Assembly: GCF_002973525.1 (NCBI RefSeq)
Contig: NZ_PVEN01000001.1
Span: 806,001 to 870,000, forward strand
From: Paraburkholderia sp. BL21I4N1
Lineage (GTDB): Bacteria; Pseudomonadota; Gammaproteobacteria; Burkholderiales; Burkholderiaceae
Direction: 5' to 3'
Length of the DNA stretch: 64,000 nucleotides
Shown here: positions 17,158 to 28,594 of the stretch, in pieces
How the letters are laid out: every line of letters begins with the position of its first letter
Position numbering within the stretch: position 1 is the first letter of the stretch
Made by a program: the position numbers and the translations under genes
Notes under the pieces: generated by a model
The model's database searches: none
Told to the model about the DNA's origin: nothing
Seen by the model: only the letters and a program-made list of their open reading frames with translations

Positions 17158-19731
17158 ATGAGAGCCATTTCAGGGGGCATCCGCTATCTCAACCGGTTGG
17201 TGAGCGACTGCGCCAGCGTGTCGGACTACAGCATGCTGGCGGTGGGCGTGATCGGCACGGTCGGACATCCGGTGTACTGGCTGTGGTGGACGTTCGTCGA
17301 TCCCCAGCCCAATGAAAGCCTGCTGATGCGGGTTTTCGGCACCGTTTCCTGCGCGCTACTGCTATTGCGCCGTTTCTGGCCGGCGTCGATGCTGCGTTTC
17401 CTGCCGTGGTATTACTTTGTAACGGTCGCTTTTTCGCTGCCGTTCTTTTTCACGTATTACCTGCTGACCAGCCATTATTCGATGGTCTGGTCCATGGCCG
17501 AATTGGGCATGATGTTTTTCCTGATCGCCATCTTTCCGTCATTCGTTGTGTTGGCAATCAATCTGATTGCCGGCGTCGGGCTGGCCGTTCTGTGCGCCCG
17601 ACTCTTCGCGCCGCAAGACGTTTATGTCGATGCGCACCTGTTTATCTATACCTATCTGCCGGTTTTTCTATTCGGTATTTTTGCCGGCGTCACGTTCAGT
17701 TACAGCAGTGTGAAAGGGGTCGTCACGCAGGCCAGGCATGGTGCGCGGCGGGCGCTCGCCGGCTCGATCGCCCATGAAATGCGCAATCCGCTCAGCCAGT
17801 TGAGGCACGTGCTGGATCGCGTGGAAGAAACGCTGCCTGCCGCCACGGACGCGGACCCGGCGCCGGCTTTGTCGCCCGACAAGGCGGCGCTGCTGTACCG
17901 GCATCTTGCTCACGGCCAGTCGTCGGTCGATCACGGGCTGCGCATTATCGCCACCACGTTCGACGACGTCAGCGCTTCGCCCATCAGCCCGGATCAATTC
18001 ACTTATGTGAGCGCCGCGGTGGCCACGCGCAGAGCGCTGGACGAGTACGGCTTCAGCGATCAAAAAGAGCGCGCCAGGGTCCGGCTGGTGGTGCTGGACG
18101 ACTTCACGTTCAAGGTCGACGAGACGGTCTACCTCTTCACGCTGTTCAATCTGATCAGGAACGCGCTCCATCACATGACGGCGGATCCGGTCGCGACGCT
18201 CACGCTGACGGTCGACCGGCAATCGGTCATGGTGCACGACACCGGTCCGGGCATTGCGGCCGAGCTTCTGCCGGAGCTGTTCGAGGCGTCCCCCACCACG
18301 GACGACCCGGTGGGCACCGGCCTCGGGCTGGCCTACTGTCAGCGGGCCATGCGCGCGTTCGGCGGCACGATCGGCTGCCGTTCGGAAGTGGGCAAATTCA
18401 CCCAGTTCACGCTGCAGTTTCCACTCGTCTCGGAGCGCGAACTCGCGGACCACGAGCGGCGGATTTTCGAGCGCGCCGCGCCGTTTTTCAACGGCAAGCG
18501 CATTCTCATCGTCGACGACGACGCGACGCAATGCGACCGGGTGAAACGCGCGTTGCTGAAGGTCGGCGCGGACGTGAGCGAAGCGGCCGACGGTGCAACG
18601 GCGCTGACGCGGCTGGCTCAGCCGACGCTCTTCGACCTCGTCCTCATGGACATCAACATGCCGGTTCTGGACGGCTACACGACAACCGAAAAAATCCGCG
18701 CCGACCACCAGAGTCCGAACGCCAACGTACTGATCGCGGCCTACACGGTGGAGCCGGGCAACCTCGCGCGCGTGCTGGCGCGGCGTGCCGGGATGGACGA
18801 ACTGGTCAATAAAGCCACCAGCATGGTGGAGTTGATCGGCGTGCTTCAGAAGCTGTTCGAGAGCGGCAGCCGGCATCATCCGAGCCAAAGTTTCGATGGC
18901 TTTATCGGCAAGACGATTCTGGTGGCGGACGACGACGCCTACAGCCGCTCGGTGGTCAAGGGTTATCTGAAGCGATGCGGCGCGAGCGTCGTCGAGGCGG
19001 ACCATGGGCGCGCGGTGCTGGCGCGTCTGAACGAAGGCGCCGCGATCGACGCCATCGTGATGGACATGAACATGCCGGGCATGGGCGGGGTGGAAGCCAC
19101 CGCGTTGATTCGCGTGCGCACCGATCCGTACGCCAGCGTGCCGATCGTGGCACTGACCAGTCAGTCCGATATGGAAGCCGTGCAGCGGTGCCTCGCCGCG
19201 GGCATGAACGAGGTGATGATCAAGCCGGTGCAGATCGGCTCCCTGTACGCGTCGCTGTCCAGACAGTTTGCCCAGCACCGCGTCGCGAATGCGCCGGGCC
19301 GCGTGGAGCCTGCGCCGCTGCCGGAGGTGCGGACCGCCCAGTCCGTGCCGCTCAAGGAAGGCCCGTTGCTCGACGAGAAGCACCTGCAGGAACTGGTGGC
19401 GCTCGATCTGCTGGATCAGACGTTCCTCAACGGCATCGATCAGATTGGCTTGACGGTGGCGCGGCTCGCCGTCAGTGTCGCGGCGCGCGACCTCGCCGCC
19501 ACGCATGGCGCGTTGCATATCCTGCTCGGCGTCAGCGGCAATATCGGTGCGAAGGCGCTGCATCAGTTCGTGCGGCAGATCTATCCGCGCGTGGTGGAAG
19601 GCGAGTGGCCCACCGAGACGGACTGGCTGGCGCGAGTCTGCTCGTTGAGCAATCGTTCGGCGCCGGCGTTGCAGACGTATTTTGCGTCGGTGAAAGCGCC
19701 CCGCGATCATCGGGATGCGATAAACGATTGA
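17158..19731 (+). CDS. Hybrid histidine kinase with CqsS-like membrane sensor, two receiver domains and HPt
   Basis: About 857 residues. Order: six-helix membrane sensor (about 20-190), HisKA with AHEMRNPLSQLRH (H206), HATPase with NLIRNALHH and GTGLGLAYCQ, receiver 1 (phospho-acceptor D498), receiver 2 (D636), and a C-terminal HPt with HILLG (H787). The sensor strongly recalls CqsS, the Vibrio receptor for alpha-hydroxyketones: GHPVYWLWW, SLPFFFTYYLL and MVWSMAELG have counterparts at matching places. No cqsA/lqsA-type synthase is nearby. Signal could leave by the HPt to a separate regulator. The start is uncertain: ATG 17158 aligns with the family N-terminus, while ATG 17098 and GTG 17071 are also in frame but precede codons with little G/C bias. 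Confidence 0.85.
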   Translation: MRAISGGIRYLNRLVSDCASVSDYSMLAVGVIGTVGHPVYWLWWTFVDPQPNESLLMRVFGTVSCALLLLRRFWPASMLRFLPWYYFVTVAFSLPFFFTYYLLTSHYSMVWSMAELGMMFFLIAIFPSFVVLAINLIAGVGLAVLCARLFAPQDVYVDAHLFIYTYLPVFLFGIFAGVTFSYSSVKGVVTQARHGARRALAGSIAHEMRNPLSQLRHVLDRVEETLPAATDADPAPALSPDKAALLYRHLAHGQSSVDHGLRIIATTFDDVSASPISPDQFTYVSAAVATRRALDEYGFSDQKERARVRLVVLDDFTFKVDETVYLFTLFNLIRNALHHMTADPVATLTLTVDRQSVMVHDTGPGIAAELLPELFEASPTTDDPVGTGLGLAYCQRAMRAFGGTIGCRSEVGKFTQFTLQFPLVSERELADHERRIFERAAPFFNGKRILIVDDDATQCDRVKRALLKVGADVSEAADGATALTRLAQPTLFDLVLMDINMPVLDGYTTTEKIRADHQSPNANVLIAAYTVEPGNLARVLARRAGMDELVNKATSMVELIGVLQKLFESGSRHHPSQSFDGFIGKTILVADDDAYSRSVVKGYLKRCGASVVEADHGRAVLARLNEGAAIDAIVMDMNMPGMGGVEATALIRVRTDPYASVPIVALTSQSDMEAVQRCLAAGMNEVMIKPVQIGSLYASLSRQFAQHRVANAPGRVEPAPLPEVRTAQSVPLKEGPLLDEKHLQELVALDLLDQTFLNGIDQIGLTVARLAVSVAARDLAATHGALHILLGVSGNIGAKALHQFVRQIYPRVVEGEWPTETDWLARVCSLSNRSAPALQTYFASVKAPRDHRDAIND

Positions 19732-19797
19732 TTGTGATTGATCGCGGGTGGACGGCCGTCCGGTCGCCATGGCGCTAGGCAAAGTCCGGCCGGGGCG

Positions 19798-20457
19798 TTA
19801 CGCGGGCGTCTGCAGTCGGCGCAGCGTAGGGATGAGCTCGCTGGGGTCGGGCCGCCGCGTGTAGTCCGGATTCACTTCGGCGTATGCAATCGTTCCGTCC
19901 TGGCCGATCACATAGCGAGCGGGCATCGGCAGCGTCCAGCCAGGTTCGCCGTTGATGACCGGCAGATCGACGCCGAACCCACGGTAAGCCTCGATCAATT
20001 CGTCTTGCAGCCGGAATCGAATCCCGAAAGCATGTGCGGTCTCGCCGCCTTCGTCGACGAGGATCGGGTAGCTGAGTTTGTTTTCGCGCTGCGATTTAAG
20101 GCTATTCGGCGCGGTTTGCATCGAGATCGCGACGAGACTCGCCCCTTGGGCGCGCATTTCGTTCGCCGCAGCCTCGATCGCCTGCAGATCGATATTGCAG
20201 TACGGGCACCACACACCTCGGTAGAACGTGACGACCAGCGGTCCGCGTTCGAGCAGCGACGCCGATGAGACGGGTTCGCCTTCGGCATTGGACAGCGTGA
20301 AAGCGGGTGCAACGTCGCCCACTTTGAGCGCGCGCTCGGCCTGACCTGTTGCGATCAACTCGGCCGTGGTCCGGTGAAAGAGTTCAACGATATGGGGCGG
20401 TGCGACCTTGCCCTCGAAGTTCGATTTGAAGGCGTCCAGCTTCTCTTGCAGTTTCAT
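19798..20457 (-). CDS. Peroxiredoxin-like (AhpC/TSA) protein
   Basis: 219 residues of thioredoxin fold with the redox motif YRGVWCPYCN (C84 and C87) in the place of the peroxidatic site. A helical N-terminal extension of about 45 residues precedes the AhpC/TSA domain; this is the 'peroxiredoxin-like' group, whose electron donor is not well defined. Probably cytoplasmic, reducing peroxides. The start at 20457 is set by AGGAG seven bases upstream. It is divergent from a LysR gene with a 108-base shared control region. Confidence 0.88.
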   Translation of the reverse strand: MKLQEKLDAFKSNFEGKVAPPHIVELFHRTTAELIATGQAERALKVGDVAPAFTLSNAEGEPVSSASLLERGPLVVTFYRGVWCPYCNIDLQAIEAAANEMRAQGASLVAISMQTAPNSLKSQRENKLSYPILVDEGGETAHAFGIRFRLQDELIEAYRGFGVDLPVINGEPGWTLPMPARYVIGQDGTIAYAEVNPDYTRRPDPSELIPTLRRLQTPA

Positions 20458-20506
20458 GGTGTAGCTCCTGGGTTTTGCTCGCCGTCGATGGCGTGAAGGC
20501 ATAGTG

Positions 20507-20571
20507 ATTCATTTGCGAACCGACGGGTAGAATGGCCAGATGACTTTCAGTTATTCGCCCTGCAAATGAAT
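20507..20571. promoter_or_regulatory. Widely spaced 10-bp inverted repeat in the peroxiredoxin/LysR control region
   Basis: ATTCATTTGC (20507-20516) and GCAAATGAAT (20562-20571) are exact inverse copies 45 bases apart. The right arm overlaps the LysR start codon, so binding there could block translation or transcription of the regulator. LysR autoregulation is a reasonable guess. Confidence 0.4.
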
Positions 20572-21483
20572 GACAAGCTATCCGTTCTGCGGCTGTTCAC
20601 GCGGGTTGCCCGCACGTCGAGCTTCACCAAGGCCGGACGCGAGTTGGGCATCAGTCAGCCGTCCGTGTCGCGGCAGATTTCGGAACTCGAGATCGAAGTG
20701 GGCGCCGCGCTGTTCGTGAGGACCACGCGCGCGGTGAAACTGACCCCGGCGGGCGTCGACTATCTGACACGCGTCGACGCGATTCTGGAGGCGCTCGAAG
20801 AGGCGGACCGGGTCGCGCGAGGCACGATGGAACTGCGCGGACGCCTTCGAGTGGCGCTGTCCACGAGCTTTGGCATTCGCGAGGTGATTCCACGGATCGG
20901 ACGCTTCATGCAGGCGCATCCGGCACTACGCATCGACCTGCTGATGGCCGACGACCGGCAGGATCTGATTGCGGAAGGCGTGGACGTGGCGATTCGCTTC
21001 GGCACGCTTCAGGACTCGAGCGCGACGTCGAGGCTGGTGGGCCGCTCGCCGCGCATTCTCGTCGCCGCGCCGGTTTATCTGGCGCACGCGGGTCTGCCTC
21101 GGGATCCCGCGGAGCTTGGCGGGCATGCGTTTGTTTTGGGACCATCGAGTGCGGGCGCATTGGGCTCGACATTGCGCAAAGACGAGCAGCAGTTCGCCGT
21201 TCGGAGCGAGGGACGCCTGACGATTTCCGTGAACGAAGGGGCCACGGCGGCGGCCGTGGCCGGCTTGGGCATCTTGACGATCGGTCTATGGGGATGCCGA
21301 AGCGAAATCGCCGACGGGCGCCTCGTGCAGGTCCTGGCGGACTGGCAGCTCGAACCCGTCGAGGTCCACGCGGTTTTTCCGGCGAGGCGGGCAGTGCGTC
21401 CCGCCGCCCGCACATTGATCGATTACCTGGTCGATGAACTCAGGCCGATTTCAGTCGAAGGCGGCGCGCGGACGCTGGCATAG
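20566..21483 (+). CDS. LysR-type regulator, divergent from peroxiredoxin gene
   Basis: 305 residues. The N-terminal helix-turn-helix (about 5-64, with SFTKAGRELGISQPSVSRQIS) is followed by a LysR substrate domain of the CrgA/DsdC-like group (LRVALSTSFGIREVIPRIG, GVDVAIRFGTLQDSS, GLGILTIGLWGCR). The arrangement suggests it controls the divergent peroxiredoxin gene. It lacks the cysteine pair expected of OxyR, so the signal is probably not direct peroxide oxidation. Confidence 0.88.
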   Translation: MNDKLSVLRLFTRVARTSSFTKAGRELGISQPSVSRQISELEIEVGAALFVRTTRAVKLTPAGVDYLTRVDAILEALEEADRVARGTMELRGRLRVALSTSFGIREVIPRIGRFMQAHPALRIDLLMADDRQDLIAEGVDVAIRFGTLQDSSATSRLVGRSPRILVAAPVYLAHAGLPRDPAELGGHAFVLGPSSAGALGSTLRKDEQQFAVRSEGRLTISVNEGATAAAVAGLGILTIGLWGCRSEIADGRLVQVLADWQLEPVEVHAVFPARRAVRPAARTLIDYLVDELRPISVEGGARTLA

Positions 21484-21556
21484 CGTCACGCGCGCAGCGG
21501 TTGATGCCGACCGACGGCGCGCGCGCGAAAGCGCACGGCATTGGCCGACCGGCCTC

Positions 21557-22066
21557 CTAGGCCGACGCCGTGGGCAGCTTCCAGCCCGCCCGGATGAAGT
21601 GACACGTATAGCCGCCCGGATTGCGTTCCAGATAGTCCTGGTGCTCCGGTTCGGCTTCCCAGAACGGGCCGGCCGGCACGATCTCGGTGACGGCCTTGCC
21701 GGGCCACAGATCGGAGGCGTCGACGTCCGCCACCGTTTTCAACGCCACCTGCTTCTGCTCGTCGCTGAGATAGAAGATCGCCGAGCGGTAGCTCGTGCCC
21801 ACGTCGTTGCCTTGACGGTTCTTCGTGGTCGGATCGTGAATCTGAAAGAAAAACTCGAGGATCTGGCGATAGCTGATCCGGCTCGGGTCGAACACGACTT
21901 CGAGGCCTTCCGCGTGCGTGCCATGGTTGCGGTAGGTCGCGTTCGGCACGTCGCCGCCCGTGTAGCCCACCCGCGTCGACAGCACGCCGGGGTAGCGCCG
22001 CAGCAGTTCCTGCATGCCCCAGAAGCAGCCGCCGGCCAGCAGGGCGGTTTCGGTTTGCGTCGTCAT
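21557..22066 (-). CDS. msrA: Peptide methionine-(S)-S-oxide reductase MsrA
   Basis: 169 residues with the catalytic GGCFWG motif (C14) and the conserved stretches [35 protein letters not shown] and [15 protein letters not shown], the last holding a likely resolving cysteine. It repairs methionine sulfoxide in proteins using thioredoxin. AAGGAG precedes the start. It converges with the LysR gene and belongs to a run of oxidative-stress genes. Confidence 0.95.
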   Translation of the reverse strand: MTTQTETALLAGGCFWGMQELLRRYPGVLSTRVGYTGGDVPNATYRNHGTHAEGLEVVFDPSRISYRQILEFFFQIHDPTTKNRQGNDVGTSYRSAIFYLSDEQKQVALKTVADVDASDLWPGKAVTEIVPAGPFWEAEPEHQDYLERNPGGYTCHFIRAGWKLPTASA

Positions 22067-22203
22067 TTCAATCTTCTCCTTGGATGGCGTCGCGCCACGC
22101 GGTGCGCAACACGTCGGCGAACCGGCTCGCCGTCTATCGGACGATACGATACCGGAATGGCGCCGCGCTCGCAGCGGGCCCTCAGCGTGGCTTCAGCTCA
22201 ACC

Positions 22204-23253
22204 TCAACTCGATCTCAACGGACGCAGCGGCAAAATACACGTCGCGGCAAACAGACCGAGCGCGCCGCCGAGCAGCGTTTCCCAAGCGCGCGCGGCCAGC
22301 AGCGGCACCGAGTGCACGCCGCCGGCCGCCAGCGTGACGATCAGCGTGAACGCGAACGCCGCGCAGGCGACGTCGTAGCGATTGGGCAAGGCCATCGCGT
22401 AGATGATCATGGCGACCGCCGCCGCGCCCCAGATCAGCAGCGGCGCGTGGACGGCGAGCGGCAGGCAGGCGAGTCCGAGCGGCACGCCGATCAGGGTGCC
22501 GACGATCCGTCGGCGCACCCGCGTTATCGTGCCGCTCGCGGAACCTGCGACAACGTAGGTACACGCGGTAATCGCCCACGCCGATTCCTTGAGCCCGACC
22601 CCCTCATTCAAGGCAACGACGACCAGCGAGCCGCTTGCCGCCTGCAGACCCATCACGAGTTCGGGCGAGAGCCCCCAACGGCCCGGCACGTCGACGGACG
22701 AGAGCGCGGCCGGCGCAGGATGCTCAGCCGGACCGCTGAGCAGGCGTGGCACGATCGACGCCAGCATCGCGATCAGTCCGGCGACGGCGACCACGGTGAG
22801 ATCGATAGGCGTGAGGCGGGCGCCGTAGGCCAGCAGTTGGCCGATGTAGATTTGCGAGCCCACGCCCGCTCCAAGGATGCCGAAACGCTTCAGATAACCG
22901 ACGAGGAATGCGCCCGTCACGAGCGTCAATTCGGGGCCCGCCGTCGCGATGGCCCGCAGGGCCGGGGAGAGCGCGACGAATAGCGTCGCGCCAAACGCCG
23001 CAGCCGCGCACAGCACGATCAGATCCCGGCTGGATTCGGCGCGTGTGGCGCGCGCTTCCGAGACGCTCGCCCACAACGCGAAGCTGCCGGCGAGCGACCC
23101 CACCGACACCGCGCTGGGCAGGCTATGAATAATGTCCTGCAATGTGCCGAGCGCCGCCGCGATTCCGTACGCGGTGACGAGCCGCAACCCTTTGATCCGG
23201 CGGTGCGTACCCGGATCGACCTGCTCCAGCCAGCGGAGGGCGGACGCGATCAA
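22204..23253 (-). CDS. FUSC-family inner-membrane protein (aromatic-acid/fusaric-acid resistance type)
   Basis: 349 residues with about ten membrane helices in two repeats separated by a short loop (SGPAEHPAPAALSSVD), the layout of FUSC/YccS-like proteins; the motif RRRIVGTLIGVPLG matches the second repeat. The only suitable start seen is TTG at 23253, five bases after the bacterioferritin stop, so the two genes are likely co-transcribed. The substrate is unknown; the link with iron storage is positional only. Confidence 0.75.
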   Translation of the reverse strand: MIASALRWLEQVDPGTHRRIKGLRLVTAYGIAAALGTLQDIIHSLPSAVSVGSLAGSFALWASVSEARATRAESSRDLIVLCAAAAFGATLFVALSPALRAIATAGPELTLVTGAFLVGYLKRFGILGAGVGSQIYIGQLLAYGARLTPIDLTVVAVAGLIAMLASIVPRLLSGPAEHPAPAALSSVDVPGRWGLSPELVMGLQAASGSLVVVALNEGVGLKESAWAITACTYVVAGSASGTITRVRRRIVGTLIGVPLGLACLPLAVHAPLLIWGAAAVAMIIYAMALPNRYDVACAAFAFTLIVTLAAGGVHSVPLLAARAWETLLGGALGLFAATCILPLRPLRSS

Positions 23254-23258
23254 CGAGC

Positions 23259-23735
23259 TCAGCTCGGCGAGTCCATGCCTGATTGCTGGTAATTCTGAAT
23301 ACCGACCTTGTCGATCAGATCGAGATTCGTTTCGAGCCAGTCGATATGCTCTTCGGTCTCATCGAGAATATTCACGAGAATCTCGCGCGAAATGAAATCC
23401 CGCACGGATTCGCAATAGGCGATGCCTTCCTTGCAAGTGGACTGCGAGATCCGTTCGAGCTTCAGATCGCATTCGAGAATCTCCTTCGTTTCCTCGCCGA
23501 TCAGCAGTTTGTGCAGGTCCTGCAAATTCGGTAGTCCGTCGAGCATGAAGATACGGTTGATCAGCAAATCGGCGTGTTTCATCTCGCCGATCGATTCGTC
23601 GTATTCGTGCTTGCCCAGTTTTTCCAATCCCCAGTGCCGATACATGCGCGCGTGCAAAAAATACTGATTGATCGCGGTCAGTTCGTTCTTGAGTTGCGAG
23701 TTCAGGTATTCGAGGACCTTTGGATCGCTTTGCAT
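23259..23735 (-). CDS. bfr: Bacterioferritin
   Basis: 158 residues, the normal length. Ferroxidase ligands E18, E51, H54, E94 and H130 and the haem-binding M52 are all present. The residue that aligns with the remaining ligand, E127 of E. coli Bfr, is threonine (ILDETEEHIDW), a variant I recall as usual in Burkholderia bacterioferritins. The product assembles into a 24-subunit shell that oxidises and stores iron. GGAGG lies five bases before the ATG. A weak Fur-like sequence lies about 170 bases upstream. Confidence 0.95.
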   Translation of the reverse strand: MQSDPKVLEYLNSQLKNELTAINQYFLHARMYRHWGLEKLGKHEYDESIGEMKHADLLINRIFMLDGLPNLQDLHKLLIGEETKEILECDLKLERISQSTCKEGIAYCESVRDFISREILVNILDETEEHIDWLETNLDLIDKVGIQNYQQSGMDSPS

Positions 23736-24227
23736 AAAGCCTCCCTGGCGGGTTCGGGAAACGTTCAGGAAGCGCCGCGGCGAGCTCGGCGCTTTATCGG
23801 TCAATCGTTCTGGTGGTGGGTCGGCGCCTGGTCTGAGGATTGCCGCGCTTCGCGCGCGTACCTCCAACCTGTTAGTCCAGCTTAGTGGATTCCGCACGCA
23901 ATGCTCAGAATGAGAATTGAAATCGTTATCGCGATGTCGTGGATCTGTCGGACATCGCCCCTGAAGCCAGTGGCGCGCAAAGAAAAAGCGAGCTTCCGTT
24001 TTGAGGGCCTTCCGATCCGCCCGATTTTCTCCCGCTCTGCGTTGCCGGGCGAGGCTTCGCCTCGCCGCCGTCCTACGTCGTGAAAGCGAGTAGCTAATGT
24101 GAGCGATCGCTCATAAATTAGAGGCATTCACCCTCAACGAGGAATCCACACGATTCCGCCCGATGAGTTCGGCGCCGCGGTAGCCGGACTCGGATAACGG
24201 GAAGCGACCGCAAGGAGCGACGTATCG
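23736..24227. other. Intergenic region between bacterioferritin and the monooxygenase pseudogene
   Basis: No convincing gene. It contains the bfr promoter region, a weak Fur-box-like stretch at 23911-23930 (TGAGAATTGAAATCGTTATC) and a hairpin at 24048-24066 (GGCGAGGC, TTC loop, GCCTCGCC). Short frames here lack coding bias. Confidence 0.5.
23911..23930 (-). promoter_or_regulatory. Possible Fur-type site upstream of bfr
   Basis: TGAGAATTGAAATCGTTATC partly resembles the Fur consensus built on GATAAT repeats (GAGAAT, then CGTTATC). Several positions mismatch. The iron-storage gene downstream makes it plausible. Confidence 0.25.
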
Positions 24228-25333
24228 ATGCGAGTCATCATTGCAGGCGGCGGCATTGTCGGACTGACGGCGGGTATCGCGTTCAGGGCGATCGGCTGGG
24301 ACGTGCTGGTATGCGAACAGGGCCGGAGATTCGCGCGGCGGGCGCGGCCATCGGCTTGTGGCGCAACGCGCTGGACGTTTTCTCGGAGGTCGGCGTGGGC
24401 GATGCGATCCGCGAAATCGGCATGCCGATCGAAACATGGTTTTACGATGCCGCCGGCGCGCGCTTCAGGGCGCCCGGATTCGAGCCGGCCGATCATGCGT
24501 TTGTGCTGGTGCCGCGTCCCGAGTTGAATCGCTTGCTGGCGGCTGCGGTCGGACTCGACAACATTCGCGTCGACACCAAGGTCGTGGCGTTCGAGGAAAA
24601 CGCGGATCACGTCGCGGTGACCTTGAGCGACGGCACGATCGAACACGCCGACCTGCTGCTCGGCGCGGATGGCGCTTACTCGGCGGTGCGTGCCCAACTG
24701 GTGCCCGGTCATGGCGCTCGCGAGCACGCAGGCCACCACGTGTGGCGCGGCATGCTAGCCGCGGGCGACGAACCCGCCGAAGGCTCGGTCCTGACCGTCG
24801 GGCATCGGCGTACGCGCGGCGGCTACACCCGCACTTACGGCGATCAGGTCGTCTGGATGGTGAATCAGTTCGACAGCGCGGCGCCCGTCGGCACGAAGAA
24901 GGAAGCGGCCTTGCTGCGTGCCGCGCATCTGAACGACAACGGCTGGAGCGATCCGCTGCTGAAGCTGATCGAGCGGACGCCGGAAGCGCAGATCCTGCAC
25001 AACCAGATCATGTTCGTGCCGGCGTTGCCGCGCTGGACCTCCGCGCGTGTCGCGTTGATCGGCGATGCGGCGCATGCGCTCTCGCCGCATATCTCGGCGG
25101 GCGGCACACTCGGCGTGGAAGACGTGCGCGTGCTGGTCGAGGCGCTGCGAAAACACGATGAACTTGCGGTTGCGCTGTCGGCGTACGAAAGCAGCCGGAT
25201 GCCTCACTACGCGCGCGTGCACGAATTGGCCCATGCCGTGGAGCTGGCGCAAGACACGCGTGAATACGCGCAGGAATACGCGCGCTTCAGCCACTGGATG
25301 CTTAACGACGGCTACCGGGCCTCGCGCGCATGA
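24228..25333 (+). pseudogene. FAD-dependent monooxygenase, split by a one-base frameshift near 24321
   Basis: The ATG at 24228 opens the FAD-binding start MRVIIAGGGIVGLTAG, which stays in frame to CEQG. The natural continuation PEIRAAGAAIGLWRNALDVF is in another frame and runs to 25333 with the full remainder of the enzyme, including LLLGADGAYSAVRAQL and the second FAD motif ALIGDAAHALSPHISAGGT. One base seems missing in the run CAGGGCCGG at 24318-24326. Restored, the protein would be about 368 residues, normal for salicylate-hydroxylase/PHBH-type flavin monooxygenases. Either a recent pseudogene or a sequencing error; both halves keep good codon bias, which favours a recent or artefactual change. 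Confidence 0.8.
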
Positions 25334-25399
25334 AGTCGGCTGGTCGGCCGGAACGGCCGCTACCGCATGCAGCGGCGCGTCCGGCTCATGCATCGACGA

Positions 25400-25909
25400 T
25401 CAGTACGAACCCATGTAGTCGCGCTTGCCGATCTCGACACCGTTGTGACGCAGAATCGCGTACGTCGTGGTGACGTGGAAGAAGAACTGCGGCAGGCCGT
25501 AGTGCTGCAGATAGGCGCTGCCCACCAGCTTCTTCTCTTTAGGCGTGCCGGGGCGCAGCACGATTTCCCTGTTCTCGCTGCCTTCGAATTGCGCGGCGTC
25601 GAGCGTGCCGATGTAGGTCAATGCCTTGGCGAGCAGCGCTTGCAGGTCGGCGAACGTCACTTCCGTGTCGGGCCACGACGGCACGTCCACGCCGGCGAGG
25701 CGCGAGCTGACGCCCTTGCTGAAGTCAGCGGCGATCTGCACCTGGCGCACGAGCGGGAACATGTCCGGGAACAGACGCGCCTGCAGCAATGCGTTCGGCT
25801 CGATGTTCCGTCCGGTTGCGTGGGCTTCGGCTTTCTTCAGCACCTCGGACAAGGCGGTCAGCATCTGTTTGAAAACGGGAACGGATGCGCTGTACATGGA
25901 ATTCGTCAT
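25400..25909 (-). CDS. DUF1993 family protein
   Basis: 169 residues, matching the DUF1993 family by MYSASVPVFKQMLTALS at the start, LFPDMFPLVRQVQIAADF in the centre and YLQHYGLPQFFFHVTTTYAILRHNG near the end. The fold is expected to be a DinB-like four-helix bundle; the histidines in LQHYGLP...FFHVTT could bind metal. Function unknown. The ATG giving MTNSMYS is preferred to an upstream in-frame start whose extra residues look non-coding. It converges on the monooxygenase pseudogene. Confidence 0.85.
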   Translation of the reverse strand: MTNSMYSASVPVFKQMLTALSEVLKKAEAHATGRNIEPNALLQARLFPDMFPLVRQVQIAADFSKGVSSRLAGVDVPSWPDTEVTFADLQALLAKALTYIGTLDAAQFEGSENREIVLRPGTPKEKKLVGSAYLQHYGLPQFFFHVTTTYAILRHNGVEIGKRDYMGSY

Positions 25910-28437
<2,528 letters not shown>

Positions 28438-28499
28438 AGCGGGTGTCATCGTGGACGGTTGTTATGGGCGTTAGGCCGTAGAGGTCTCATGCCGAAGCA

Positions 28500-28531
28500 A
28501 AAGCGGCTGATCGTAAGATCAGCCGTTTTTT
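28500..28531 (+). terminator. Intrinsic terminator after katG
   Basis: CGGCTGATC, GTAA loop, GATCAGCCG, then TTTTTT: a perfect 9-bp stem with a U tract, about 65 bases after the katG stop. The A-rich left side could allow action on the opposite strand too. Confidence 0.9.
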
Positions 28532-28594
28532 ATTGGCGCGCCGGTCTTGCGGTGAGCCGCTATCATCGTCGTTCGTCCCCCAGGAGAACAAACG

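Noticed and set aside
17668-19782. A 704-residue minus-strand frame opposite the hybrid kinase
   Set aside because: Shadow frame; the plus strand carries all kinase motifs.
24048-24066. Hairpin GGCGAGGC-TTC-GCCTCGCC as a terminator
   Set aside because: No U tract and far from any gene end in the right orientation; kept only as a note in the intergenic entry.
23882-24127. An 81-residue minus-strand frame upstream of bfr
   Set aside because: No ribosome-binding site or family; composition does not follow coding bias.
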